A DNA stretch of 35,584 bases from Chthonomonadales bacterium. GTDB taxonomy: Bacteria; Armatimonadota; Chthonomonadetes; Chthonomonadales; CAJBBX01. The translations under genes were made by a program, and so were the position numbers. Below the pieces are notes generated by a model. It saw nothing but the letters and a program-made list of their open reading frames with translations. It did no database searches and was not told where the DNA came from. The first letter of the stretch is position 1. Each line of letters starts with the position of its first letter. The DNA is taken from assembly GCA_027459625.1 (NCBI GenBank), contig DAIDHP010000041.1:1-35584 (forward strand), written 5' to 3'. Positions 23,652 through 31,462 of the stretch are shown here, piece by piece.

Positions 23652-25148
23652 CTATTTTTCAGGTCGAAGGAGAGGGAAAAGAATAACCTCACGCAAAGAG
23701 GGGGCGCCTGTTAACAGCGCGGCGAGACGATCCACGCCCACTCCCAAACCACCGGTTGGGGGCATGCCATACTCCAAGGCGCGTAGGTAATCCTCATCCA
23801 TGGGATGCGCCTCCTCGTTCCCCTCCTCCCGTTGTTGAATCTGTTGTTCGAATCTTTCTCGCTGATCCAACGGATCGTTGATTTCCGAAAATGCGTTCCC
23901 AAGCTCCTGCCCCGCCACGTAGATTTCAAAGCGTCGGGTGAGAGAGGGGTTGTCAGGACGCTTCTTCGCCAACGGCGAGGTGTCGAGCGGAAAATCCGTG
24001 ATAAAGGTTGGTTGAATCAGATTGGGTTGGGTGAACCGTTCATGCAGCTTTTCAATGATGCCTCCGATAGTATGCTCGTGTTCATCCTGGATACCCACTC
24101 TTCGAGCGGCGGCTTTGGCGGTCTCCAAAGTCGCGAACTCCTCCTGTTTCACGCCCGCATACTTTTCTATACCCTCCAGCATTGGGATTCGTCTCCAAGG
24201 GCGAGCGGAGAAATCCACCAACTCCTCCCCCTTGCTGGTTACGTGAGTGATTGTCGGCGATCCTTTTACCTGGGTGCAGATAAACGCATACATCTCCTCC
24301 ACCAAATCCATCACATCCTCCAGATTGACGTAAGCCTGATAAAGCTCCATCAAGGTGAACTCAGGATTATGACGGGTGGAGATCCCTTCGTTGCGAAAAA
24401 CCCGGCCGATCTCATACACCTTCTCGAATCCGGCGACGATTAACCGCTTCAAATAGAGTTCGAGGGAGATTCGAAGCTTGAAATCGTAATCCAGCGCATT
24501 ATGATGCGTCTTGAAAGGACGAGCGGCGGCTCCTCCGGCTTCCTGCTGCAGCACAGGGGTCTCCACTTCAAGGAATCCCTTCCCATCAAGAAACCGGCGC
24601 ATCGCCTGAACCACCTTGCATCGTTTCAGAACGAACTCCCGCGCTTCGGGATTCACCAAAAGGTCAACGTAACGCATGCGATGACGCTGCTCGACATCGG
24701 TCATGCTGGAGAAATGCGTCCCGTCTTTTTCCTTCCCGATAGGAAGAACCCTCAGGCATTTCGCCAGCAAAGTGAACTCCGTCAAATGCAGGCTGATCTC
24801 TCCGGTGCGAGTCTTGAAAACCTTGCCCTTGACGCCGACGATATCACCGATATCCGTGTCCTTGAAAAGCTTGTAACTCTCATCCCCCACCTCGTCTCGG
24901 CGGATATAGAGTTGAAGCATCCCGGATTCATCCTTTAAATTGCAAAAAGCCGCCTTTCCCATGATGCGCGGCTGTAAAATCCTTCCAGCTACGGAGACCG
25001 TTAGGCCCTCCAACTGTTCGAACCCATCCAATATCTCCATAACGGAGTGAGTGCGTTCGTACTTTTCAATGCGATAGGGATCCATATCGTTGGCGCGCAA
25101 TGTAGTCAGCTTTTCCAACCGTTGCAATCTTTGATCGTGCTCTTCCAT
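23652..25148 (-). CDS. lysS: Lysine--tRNA ligase (class II)
   Basis: Charges tRNA-Lys; 498 residues, normal for bacterial LysRS-II. N-terminal OB-fold anticodon domain ('VSVAGRILQPRIMGKAAFCNLKDESG.LQLYI'), motif 1 'FLEVETPVLQ', the 'GGAAARPFKTHHNALDYDFKLRISLELYLKRLIVAGFEKVYEIGRVFRNEGISTRHNPEFTLMELYQAY' motif 2 block, and motif 3 GVGVDRLAALL near the C-terminus. 'DEDYLRALEYGMPPTGG' precedes motif 3 as usual. It starts at ATG 25148 (or GTG 25151) within the greA stop codon (TGATG), so greA and lysS are translationally coupled. Confidence 0.97.
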   Translation of the reverse strand: MEEHDQRLQRLEKLTTLRANDMDPYRIEKYERTHSVMEILDGFEQLEGLTVSVAGRILQPRIMGKAAFCNLKDESGMLQLYIRRDEVGDESYKLFKDTDIGDIVGVKGKVFKTRTGEISLHLTEFTLLAKCLRVLPIGKEKDGTHFSSMTDVEQRHRMRYVDLLVNPEAREFVLKRCKVVQAMRRFLDGKGFLEVETPVLQQEAGGAAARPFKTHHNALDYDFKLRISLELYLKRLIVAGFEKVYEIGRVFRNEGISTRHNPEFTLMELYQAYVNLEDVMDLVEEMYAFICTQVKGSPTITHVTSKGEELVDFSARPWRRIPMLEGIEKYAGVKQEEFATLETAKAAARRVGIQDEHEHTIGGIIEKLHERFTQPNLIQPTFITDFPLDTSPLAKKRPDNPSLTRRFEIYVAGQELGNAFSEINDPLDQRERFEQQIQQREEGNEEAHPMDEDYLRALEYGMPPTGGLGVGVDRLAALLTGAPSLREVILFPLLRPEK

Positions 25149-25627
25149 CACTTTCTAATTTTCTCGATTCGATAGCGGATTTTACCATCGGGGATTTTAA
25201 CGTTTACCTCGTCCCCTATTCTTTTTCCGAAAAGTTGCTCCCCGATCGGGGATTCGTCGGATATCTTATCCTCATCCGGATTGGACTCGATGGAACTGAC
25301 CAACGTGAATTCCCATTCCTCTTTTTCATCCAAATCCAAAACGGTCACAATGGAGCCGAGTCCCACGGTGTCAACGGGAATCTCATCCTCCTCCAACACC
25401 TGTGCGCTCTGAATAATGTGCTTCAGATCTTGAATTCTGCCTTCAATGAAGGCCTGTTCGATCTTCGCGTCCTCATATTCGGCGTTTTCCGTCAACTCGC
25501 CGAACTGTTTGGAATCACGAATGCGATCCGCCACCTCTCGGCGTTGGACGGTTCGCAAATGCTCCAGTTCCTTCAAAATCTTTTGATAACCGCCGGAGGT
25601 CAGTACGATACGATGGTCCATATTCAT
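25148..25627 (-). CDS. greA: Transcription elongation factor GreA
   Basis: Cleavage factor that rescues backtracked RNA polymerase, about 159 residues. N-terminal coiled coil 'GGYQKILKELEHLRTVQRREVADRIRDSKQFGELTENAEYEDAKIEQAFIEGRIQDL', whose tip G-E-L-T-E-N-A-E-Y-E carries the acidic residues that enter the secondary channel. C-terminal FKBP-like domain: 'GSIVTVLDLDEKEEWEFTLVSS', 'DESPIGEQLFGKRIGDEV' . Start choice: ATG at 25627, with AGGAG ten bases upstream; in-frame GTG at 25636 and ATG 25621 are alternatives. A strong promoter lies at 25802-25830, giving a ~170-nt 5' leader. Confidence 0.96.
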   Translation of the reverse strand: MNMDHRIVLTSGGYQKILKELEHLRTVQRREVADRIRDSKQFGELTENAEYEDAKIEQAFIEGRIQDLKHIIQSAQVLEEDEIPVDTVGLGSIVTVLDLDEKEEWEFTLVSSIESNPDEDKISDESPIGEQLFGKRIGDEVNVKIPDGKIRYRIEKIRK

Positions 25628-25801
25628 ATGAGCCACTCTCCTAGGAGTTCATTAAGGATATCATCATTTTGGCGCCGCCGCAATCAGCCGGTCACCAAAG
25701 CCGTTCGTCGTATGAGTCCGCATATATTCCACGGCGTTCACATTAAAGTACAATCAAGAAACCCCTCCGGGTAATCTATCCTGTGCTCATGAATGCCGTA
25801 A

Positions 25802-25830
25802 AGTATACCATACCCACTTCGGTTCGTCAA
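25802..25830 (-). promoter_or_regulatory. Strong sigma-70 promoter for greA-lysS
   Basis: On the minus strand: TTGACG (25830-25825), 17-nt spacer, TATACT (25807-25802), with an extended -10 TGG directly before TATACT. It is the best consensus match in the window. Expected transcript start near 25795, about 168 nt upstream of greA. Confidence 0.8.
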
Positions 25831-25840
25831 ACGGATTATC

Positions 25841-25870
25841 TTTACGGTCTTTCAGTTTTATATGGATAAT
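25841..25870 (+). promoter_or_regulatory. Possible promoter for the secreted glycosidase
   Basis: TTTACG (25841-25846) and GATAAT (25865-25870) with an 18-nt spacer on the plus strand, divergent from the greA promoter. Moderate match only; 95 nt before the ATG at 25965. Confidence 0.4.
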
Positions 25871-25964
25871 TTTCTCATTCTCGCGTAAACTTTAAATAAC
25901 GCTTGCGACCTGCACATTCATTGCATCTACAAATATACAAGCGGGAATGAAAGGGGATGCCGAT

Positions 25965-26216
25965 ATGAAACGCATGGATAAAAACGAATCGCTTACCAGA
26001 CGCATATTTATCAAGTCTGTAGCAGCCATCGCCGCCACCATCTCCGCTCCTGATATCGAGCAGGGTGTTTCGTCGAACCCGGAGCAAAAAAACTTGAAGG
26101 GTTTCCAATTCCCCGCCGCACCTCCCGATCTTAAATCGAATGTTCCTCCCGATTTCCCTCGCTTCGTCTTTCCGGAAAGCGATCATCAAGCGCAGCTAAT
26201 CAACGATTACCTCTGA
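25965..26216 (+). CDS. Tat-signal N-terminal part of an interrupted glycosidase
   Basis: 83 residues ending at an in-frame TGA (26214-26216). ATG 25965 has AGGGG upstream; in-frame ATG at 25974 also possible. It begins with a twin-arginine signal: SLTRRIFIKSVAAIAATISAP (T-R-R-I-F-I-K then a hydrophobic stretch), then a Pro-rich linker 'FQFPAAPPDLKSNVPPDFPRFVFPESDHQAQLINDYL'. The same reading frame continues after the TGA without another stop into the 671-residue glycosidase frame, so this is the export signal and linker of that enzyme rather than an independent small protein. Whether the TGA is a mutation, a sequencing error or is read through cannot be decided here. Confidence 0.7.
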   Translation: MKRMDKNESLTRRIFIKSVAAIAATISAPDIEQGVSSNPEQKNLKGFQFPAAPPDLKSNVPPDFPRFVFPESDHQAQLINDYL

Positions 26217-26252
26217 CATTTTTTTATCTCCCGCCTCGGAAATAACAATGTA

Positions 26253-28268
26253 TTGTTCAACAAGGAATATCTCACCCTGGCGGACCTATGGAACTCGGGA
26301 GCGATCGATCCCCAGAGAAATCAATCCATTCAGGAAGTCCATCGGGAGGATATCCTCAGCGCACCGCCCGATGATGAGGGCTATGTTCCGTCTCACCAAC
26401 ACTTCTCGCAAGCCTATGATCATGGCTGGCCGTTCCCTTTGTGGACGCAGTCTGGAAGCGGACCTGACAAAGTGAAGGGGACCACCGTGGGCTGGCACTT
26501 TCAGGATGACGGCCCGGGCTGGGTTTGGGGTTATCTGAAAGGCTGGAAACGTCCGCAATATTACGGCGTCACCGCCACTCACGGATGGGAGACGCATCAT
26601 CTTGAATCGCTGGGCATTGTCGCTAACAAATGGCGCCTGAAATCCACGGGGGAGAACCCATCCTTGACAACACCCGAGGGAATGGAGTGTGACGCCTTTA
26701 ACGCCCCGTTCCTTCAACTGCGTTGGATCCGTTCCGGTGATCCAAAAAACCACGCGGATCCTTACATGGAGTGGATGAGGGAAGTAGACACCTCGTTCGG
26801 AGAGGATCGTCGGGTCTATTTCACCTTGGGAAACGAGGAATGGATTGGAACGGACGGATCGAGACATTCCATCATCACCATGCACCGACATCCCAAATGG
26901 AAAGGTGTCATCAAAAGAATGCGTCTGTGCCTGGCGCCAGGGGAATCCGACGTGGAGTTCAACATCGATTCCTTTTTCACCGTGTACGACACTCGAATGT
27001 CCATCAACAATCCGATATCGATCTTCGCATGCTGGAACTACTTCCGATGGACCGGAGACCTGAATTTCCTAAGAACGGTGATTAATCGGATGCGCTCCGC
27101 TCTACGCTATCAGCAAACGGTCATGGGCGGACTGAAATACAGGCGAATTCGCAACACATGGACGGGGCACGACGGACTCCCCGGATGGAGCCTTAATCAG
27201 GACGGCACTAAAACGATTCATCCGGGTCATGGAATTGGCGATAACTATTGGGATTTACTGCCGTTTGGATGGGACGACATGTACGCCACAAATCAATACC
27301 ATGGAGCCACCCTCATCATGGCGGAACTGGAGGAGTTGATTTCCGAACACCCGGAATGGGAGATTCCCGAAGGTGAAGCCGCGCTCGATTACAAATTTCT
27401 TCGGCGCCATGCGGAACAAGTGAAATCAACCGCCAACAAACTGTTTTGGAACGCTGAGAAAGGTCGTTTCAATGGATGCATCGATCAGCATGACAAGGCG
27501 TACGAATACGGATTTACATTTCTGAACCTGGATTCAATCTGGTACGGTGTCGCTTCCCCCGACCATGCAAGGAATATCATGGATTGGATATCCGGCAAAA
27601 GAATCGTGGAGGGCGACACATCTACTGGCGAGGATATCTATCATTGGCGATTCGCTCCCAGAGCCACCACGCTGCGCAATATCGATTGGTATGGTCAAGG
27701 ATGGACGGATCCAGAGGGTATCCCGTGGGGAGGACAGATTCAGGATGGCGGAGCGGTGCTTGGGTTCAGCTTTTTCGATCTGTGGGCGAGACTGCACGTT
27801 CTTGGCGCCGACGACGCATGGAAAAGATTATCTCGAATTTTGCAATGGCAGGATGAAATCAACGCAACGGGGGGATATCGCGAGTACTACCAAGGCGGCG
27901 AAAAAGGCTCCATGCAAGGATGCGGCACACCGGGAGGCTTGGGAATAGATTGCGAATTTTTCGAAAGCAGTCTGCTGCCCTCCATTCTAGTCTACGGTTT
28001 CATGGGTCTGAACCCGAACGGATTGGAACTTCGCATCCATCCTAATTTGCCTGCTGATCGCTCTCAAATGGGGGTTCGAAATCTGTTATATCACAATTGC
28101 AAACTGGATATTCTGGTGTCGTCAAAATCAATTACGGTCGTGTTAAATGACACCCCCGCCATCCCAATCCGTATCACCCCCCCACAAGGGTTCCGACTGG
28201 CGGATACACGTCGCACGGAATCCTCTTATGAAATTAAGGATATCGGAACGTACCGCTTTGAAATATAG
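26253..28268 (+). CDS. Six-hairpin (alpha/alpha)6 glycoside hydrolase-like protein, downstream of an in-frame TGA
   Basis: Large predicted carbohydrate-active enzyme, same frame as the Tat-signal fragment: the open frame runs from the TGA (26214) to 28268, and the listed start is merely the first TTG. N-terminal beta-type region ('GWHFQDDGPGWVWGYLKGW', 'RMRLCLAPGESDVEFNIDSFFTVYDTR') is followed by helical-hairpin repeats typical of six-hairpin glycosidases ('FACWNYFRWTGDLNFLRTVINRMRSALRYQQTV', 'ADLDDLI..'-like 'MAELEELISEHPEW', 'ADKLFWN'-like 'ANKLFWNAEKGRF'). A C-terminal beta domain ends 'YRFEI'. The GH family is not certain (GH65/GH78/GH95-like by look). Without the upstream Tat signal it would not be exported, and TTG 26253 has no good ribosome site, so it is unlikely to be a separate gene. 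No second lesion is seen. Confidence 0.75.
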   Translation: MFNKEYLTLADLWNSGAIDPQRNQSIQEVHREDILSAPPDDEGYVPSHQHFSQAYDHGWPFPLWTQSGSGPDKVKGTTVGWHFQDDGPGWVWGYLKGWKRPQYYGVTATHGWETHHLESLGIVANKWRLKSTGENPSLTTPEGMECDAFNAPFLQLRWIRSGDPKNHADPYMEWMREVDTSFGEDRRVYFTLGNEEWIGTDGSRHSIITMHRHPKWKGVIKRMRLCLAPGESDVEFNIDSFFTVYDTRMSINNPISIFACWNYFRWTGDLNFLRTVINRMRSALRYQQTVMGGLKYRRIRNTWTGHDGLPGWSLNQDGTKTIHPGHGIGDNYWDLLPFGWDDMYATNQYHGATLIMAELEELISEHPEWEIPEGEAALDYKFLRRHAEQVKSTANKLFWNAEKGRFNGCIDQHDKAYEYGFTFLNLDSIWYGVASPDHARNIMDWISGKRIVEGDTSTGEDIYHWRFAPRATTLRNIDWYGQGWTDPEGIPWGGQIQDGGAVLGFSFFDLWARLHVLGADDAWKRLSRILQWQDEINATGGYREYYQGGEKGSMQGCGTPGGLGIDCEFFESSLLPSILVYGFMGLNPNGLELRIHPNLPADRSQMGVRNLLYHNCKLDILVSSKSITVVLNDTPAIPIRITPPQGFRLADTRRTESSYEIKDIGTYRFEI

Positions 28269-28384
28269 ACATCACATCCACATGGAGGGGAACCGCATCC
28301 CCTCCATGCCTTTCTTCCACACCCTCCAGGGAATGAACCCCGTCACCCTGTCTCCCCATCCGGTATAATAATATGATACTATCG

Positions 28385-28467
28385 GGGATTGCAAACTTAG
28401 CGTTTCATACAACTCATCAAGCATTGGAAATGCGTCGCAACCCTCGTTGTCCGAATTATGCAATCAC
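28385..28467. repeat. TAATTGCAAAATTC inverted-arm element, copy E (degenerate)
   Basis: Left arm GGGATTGCAAACTTAG from 28385 and right arm CGAATTATGCAATCAC (28452-28467). About 11-12 positions pair, with the GATTGCA core best. Interior of ~50 nt includes GCATT-GG-AAATGC. It ends 26 nt before the miaB start. Confidence 0.6.
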
Positions 28468-28493
28468 ACCGTGAATTTTTTTTGGAAAGACCT

Positions 28494-29912
28494 ATGAATA
28501 CGGAAAGACCTTCTTATTATATATACACTTGGGGCTGTCAGATGAATGAAGAGGATTCGGAACAGATAGCCCTGTACATGGCTCAGATGGGTTACGCGCC
28601 AGCATCCGACGTCAGCGAGGCGCAGGTCGTCTTGCTAAATACCTGCTCCGTGCGCCAAAAGCCCGAGGAAAAGGTCTACAGCAAGCTTGGCGAGCTAAAA
28701 GAGCTGAAGGCGGAGAACCCCGATATGATCATCGGTGTCTGCGGATGCATGGCGCAGGTGCAAACCGCGCAGATCAAGCGCCGCGCCCCCTTCGTGGATG
28801 TGGTGATCGGCACGGGCAACCTTTCCGCCATTCCCACCGCCATACGCTCCGTCCAGACATTGAGAGCCAATGGCAATACCGGCGAGAACGGTAACTCATC
28901 ACAATCCAAATCTGGCAAACATCGATACAATACTCTGATCGAAACATCTCTCCCCCCTCGCAAAGGAGCCATCGTAACCGATGTACCTTTGCGTAATCTT
29001 ATGCGACTCCCGAAGCTCAAAGCGCACGTCCCCATCATGTACGGCTGCGATAAGTTTTGCACCTTCTGCATCGTGCCTCACACACGAGGAAGAGAGCGCA
29101 GCCGTCCCACGGAGGACATCCTGAGGGAGATCCGAGGTTTGGCGCATGCGGGAACGCGCGAGATAACGCTCTTGGGGCAAACGGTAAATTCCTATGGCAA
29201 AAACCTCGCCGAAGGAAAAGTCTCCTTCGCACGATTGCTCGAAATGATCAGCGAAATCCCAAGCATCCGGCGCATCCGCTTCACTTCGCCTTACCCGCGC
29301 GACTTCACGGATGAGCTAATTGAGACCATAACGCGGCTGCCGAAGGTCTGTCGTCATGTTCATCTTCCGATTCAGGTGGCGGATGACGAGTTGCTTCAAC
29401 AGATGCACCGTGGATACACCGTGGCGCAGTATCAGGACATCCTGGACAAACTCCGTTCAGCTATCCTTGACATCGCAATCACCACGGACATCATGCTAGG
29501 CTTCCCCGGGGAAACCGACGAACAATATCAAAACACGATGAACTTTGTCGAGCGAACCCGTTTCGACGCCGCATTTATGTTCGCCTACTCCATACGACCC
29601 GGCACCAAGGCGGCGGAAATGCCGAATCAAGTGCCTCATCAGGTCAAAATCGAGCGATTGAATCGGTTGGTGGAGTTACAGAACAGCATTACGTTGGAGA
29701 TAAACCGAAGCCACGTCGGTGAGATCGCGGAGGTTCTAGTGGAAGGCAAAAGCGAGAGGAATTCCGAACGATACACCGGCTTCACCAGCACCTTTAAAAC
29801 CGTGCATTTCCCCGCATACGAGAACCAGATCGGCAAGTTCGCGTCTGTAAAATTGAATGAGGCGCACCTGACCGGATTTATCGGTGAAATCGCTCTCGAA
29901 ACACCATCGTAG
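28494..29912 (+). CDS. miaB: tRNA-2-methylthio-N6-dimethylallyladenosine synthase
   Basis: Radical-SAM methylthiotransferase acting on i6A37 of tRNAs, about 472 residues. The N-terminal UPF0004 domain holds the auxiliary-cluster cysteines Cys15 (TWGCQMNEEDSE), Cys51 (LLNTCSVR) and Cys85 (GVCGCMAQ). Radical SAM motif C185-x-x-x-C189-x-x-C192 in GCDKFCTFCIVPHTRG. 'LLGQTVNSYG' and 'IMLGFPGETDEQY' follow, and a C-terminal TRAM domain ends the protein. 'YTWGCQMNEED' and 'GCDKFCT.CIVP' favour MiaB over RimO or MtaB. ATG 28494 has GGAAAG upstream; a longer frame from 28458 is possible. A Ser/Asn-rich insert near residues 125-145 is variable in the family. Confidence 0.95.
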   Translation: MNTERPSYYIYTWGCQMNEEDSEQIALYMAQMGYAPASDVSEAQVVLLNTCSVRQKPEEKVYSKLGELKELKAENPDMIIGVCGCMAQVQTAQIKRRAPFVDVVIGTGNLSAIPTAIRSVQTLRANGNTGENGNSSQSKSGKHRYNTLIETSLPPRKGAIVTDVPLRNLMRLPKLKAHVPIMYGCDKFCTFCIVPHTRGRERSRPTEDILREIRGLAHAGTREITLLGQTVNSYGKNLAEGKVSFARLLEMISEIPSIRRIRFTSPYPRDFTDELIETITRLPKVCRHVHLPIQVADDELLQQMHRGYTVAQYQDILDKLRSAILDIAITTDIMLGFPGETDEQYQNTMNFVERTRFDAAFMFAYSIRPGTKAAEMPNQVPHQVKIERLNRLVELQNSITLEINRSHVGEIAEVLVEGKSERNSERYTGFTSTFKTVHFPAYENQIGKFASVKLNEAHLTGFIGEIALETPS

Positions 29913-29939
29913 GGGGCGACTTGGCAGCAACCCCCTACG
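29908..29939. terminator. Bidirectional hairpin between convergent miaB and PQQ-repeat genes
   Basis: CGTAGGGGG (29908-29916) and CCCCCTACG (29931-29939) form a perfect 9-bp GC-rich stem over a 14-nt loop; the miaB stop codon lies inside the left arm. No T-run follows on either strand. Sequence resembles the GTAGGGGCGACC-type repeat at the right end of the window, so it may be a repeat recruited as terminator. Confidence 0.5.
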
Positions 29940-29951
29940 TGAATTCGGACA

Positions 29952-31244
29952 TTACGCCTTGATGTCGTAACAGAAGAGGGCGTCCGCGTGCCGAATATAC
30001 AGCTTCCCGTTCAATATGACCGTATGCGCCCAACTGGTGCCTGGCATCATGGGGGTTTGGAATCGACCCTTCAATTGGAAACCGCTTGGGGTGGCTTGTA
30101 TCAATGCCATCACGCCATTTTCATATAGGTAATAGAGATCCCCATCCGCATAAGTCACGTTCGCGGAGCCGCCACCAACCGTTGGAGCTTGCCAAACGAT
30201 TTTTCCGGTATTCCAATTTATGCAGGTGGGCGCGCCGGCGTTTTGCCCCTGACCTCCGTAGAGATAACCGTTCACCAACGCCACACCGCCGTGATGGTTT
30301 TGGAAGATATTCGCGGGAAGGTACCATAACTCCTTGACCGTGAACCCGCCATTTTGAGGAACAATCTGGATCTTCGCGCTGCCGCCATTGTAGGCGGTGG
30401 AATCGAAAACCTCATCCCCCTGCACGAGGGGAGTGTCGATATTGGCGACGTTATTGGCGATCCGGTTGTAGTTCCACAATAACTTTCCGGTGTTCGCGTC
30501 CACGCCGATCAAGCCTCTTCCCACCAACTGCACATACTGCCTCACCCCGCCGATCGTCGCCACCACTGCGGAGGAATACCCCGCACCGTCGGCTCCGTTG
30601 GGTCCCAAGTTTCCCACTGCGCATTTCCAAATCAAATCGCCAGTTTTGGCGTTCAACGCAACCATCATGGCGTCGTTCGCTCCGGGGGTGCAGATGAGCT
30701 TATCACCATCCACCAGCGGGGATTCGCTGTACTTCCACATGGACATCATCTTTCCGCCGAAATCCTTGGCGAAATTCTTGCGCCATATCTCCTTGCCGGT
30801 GGTGGCGTTCAGGCATACTAAGTCCCCGTTCGTCCCTATGGCGTAAGCCATGCCGTTCGCTATAGTGGGGGTGCAACGGGACCCGTCATCATTCGGGGGG
30901 CCAACCAACGCGCTCCAGAGTTTTTGATGTGTCGTCATGCTGAATGCGCTCACATACTGATGTTTCGCTCCTTGAGCATCGGTTAAATCGCCCATGGTGT
31001 AAAACTTGCCGTTGACTATGGATATGCTGGAATAACCAATTCCAAGACCGGTCGCTTTCCAGAGAAGACGAGGTCCCGCTGCGGGCCATGTTTGCAGCAA
31101 ACCCTTTTCGTTGGACATGCTGTCTCGATGCGGCCCGCCGAACTCAGGCCAATTCTCAGTTTTTTGCGCACATGCGATAAGAATTGAAGTGAAGCATAAT
31201 ATTGCGATCAAAAATATGCTTGCACCCCTGCCAATTTGTTTCAT
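29952..31244 (-). CDS. PQQ-repeat beta-propeller lipoprotein
   Basis: Secreted quinoprotein-like beta-propeller, about 430 residues. Signal peptide with lipobox L-I-A-C (…FTSILIACAQ) suggesting a lipoprotein. 'WPEFGGPHRDSMSNEKGLLQTWPAAGPRLLWKATGLGIGYSSISIVNGKFYTMGD' is the typical opening of the 'PQQ-binding-like beta-propeller repeat' proteins. Repeats carry the tryptophan-docking pattern A-x-x-G-x-x-x-W: 'CLNATTGKEIWRKNF', 'ALNAKTGDLIWKCAV', 'GVDANTGKLLWNY', 'CINWNTGKIVWQA'. No dehydrogenase catalytic Asp/Glu pair is obvious, so it is probably a binding or scaffold protein. Start is ATG 31244 or TTG 31259 (AGGAG directly before it). Divergent from the propeller-phosphoesterase gene. Confidence 0.87.
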   Translation of the reverse strand: MKQIGRGASIFLIAILCFTSILIACAQKTENWPEFGGPHRDSMSNEKGLLQTWPAAGPRLLWKATGLGIGYSSISIVNGKFYTMGDLTDAQGAKHQYVSAFSMTTHQKLWSALVGPPNDDGSRCTPTIANGMAYAIGTNGDLVCLNATTGKEIWRKNFAKDFGGKMMSMWKYSESPLVDGDKLICTPGANDAMMVALNAKTGDLIWKCAVGNLGPNGADGAGYSSAVVATIGGVRQYVQLVGRGLIGVDANTGKLLWNYNRIANNVANIDTPLVQGDEVFDSTAYNGGSAKIQIVPQNGGFTVKELWYLPANIFQNHHGGVALVNGYLYGGQGQNAGAPTCINWNTGKIVWQAPTVGGGSANVTYADGDLYYLYENGVMALIQATPSGFQLKGRFQTPMMPGTSWAHTVILNGKLYIRHADALFCYDIKA

Positions 31245-31462
31245 TTTAATGTGATCCAATCTCCTGATCCCCTCTAATGTGTGAAGATAATGGGTGTGGC
31301 GATTTGTATTACCGGCGAATGCGGTTCCGCTCCCGGTGACACGTGCGGATAAGCATGCATATAAAAAGCCTTACTACAATTTACCGTAAAATAATGAGAA
31401 GTGCAAAGACTTTACACCCCGTCATCTTTTCAGTTAGACTTTGAAGGGGAAAGGAGTACGCC

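Noticed and set aside
26214-26216. TGA recoded genome-wide as tryptophan, or as selenocysteine
   Set aside because: TGA is the stop of several intact genes here (export gene, sigma gene, hit, greA), and no SECIS-like hairpin follows; a local mutation, error or read-through is more likely.
31415-31445. Pho-box-like CCGTCATC-TTTT-CAGTTAG before the phosphoesterase gene
   Set aside because: Second half matches poorly and no -10 lies at the right distance; tempting only because of the gene's phosphatase domain.
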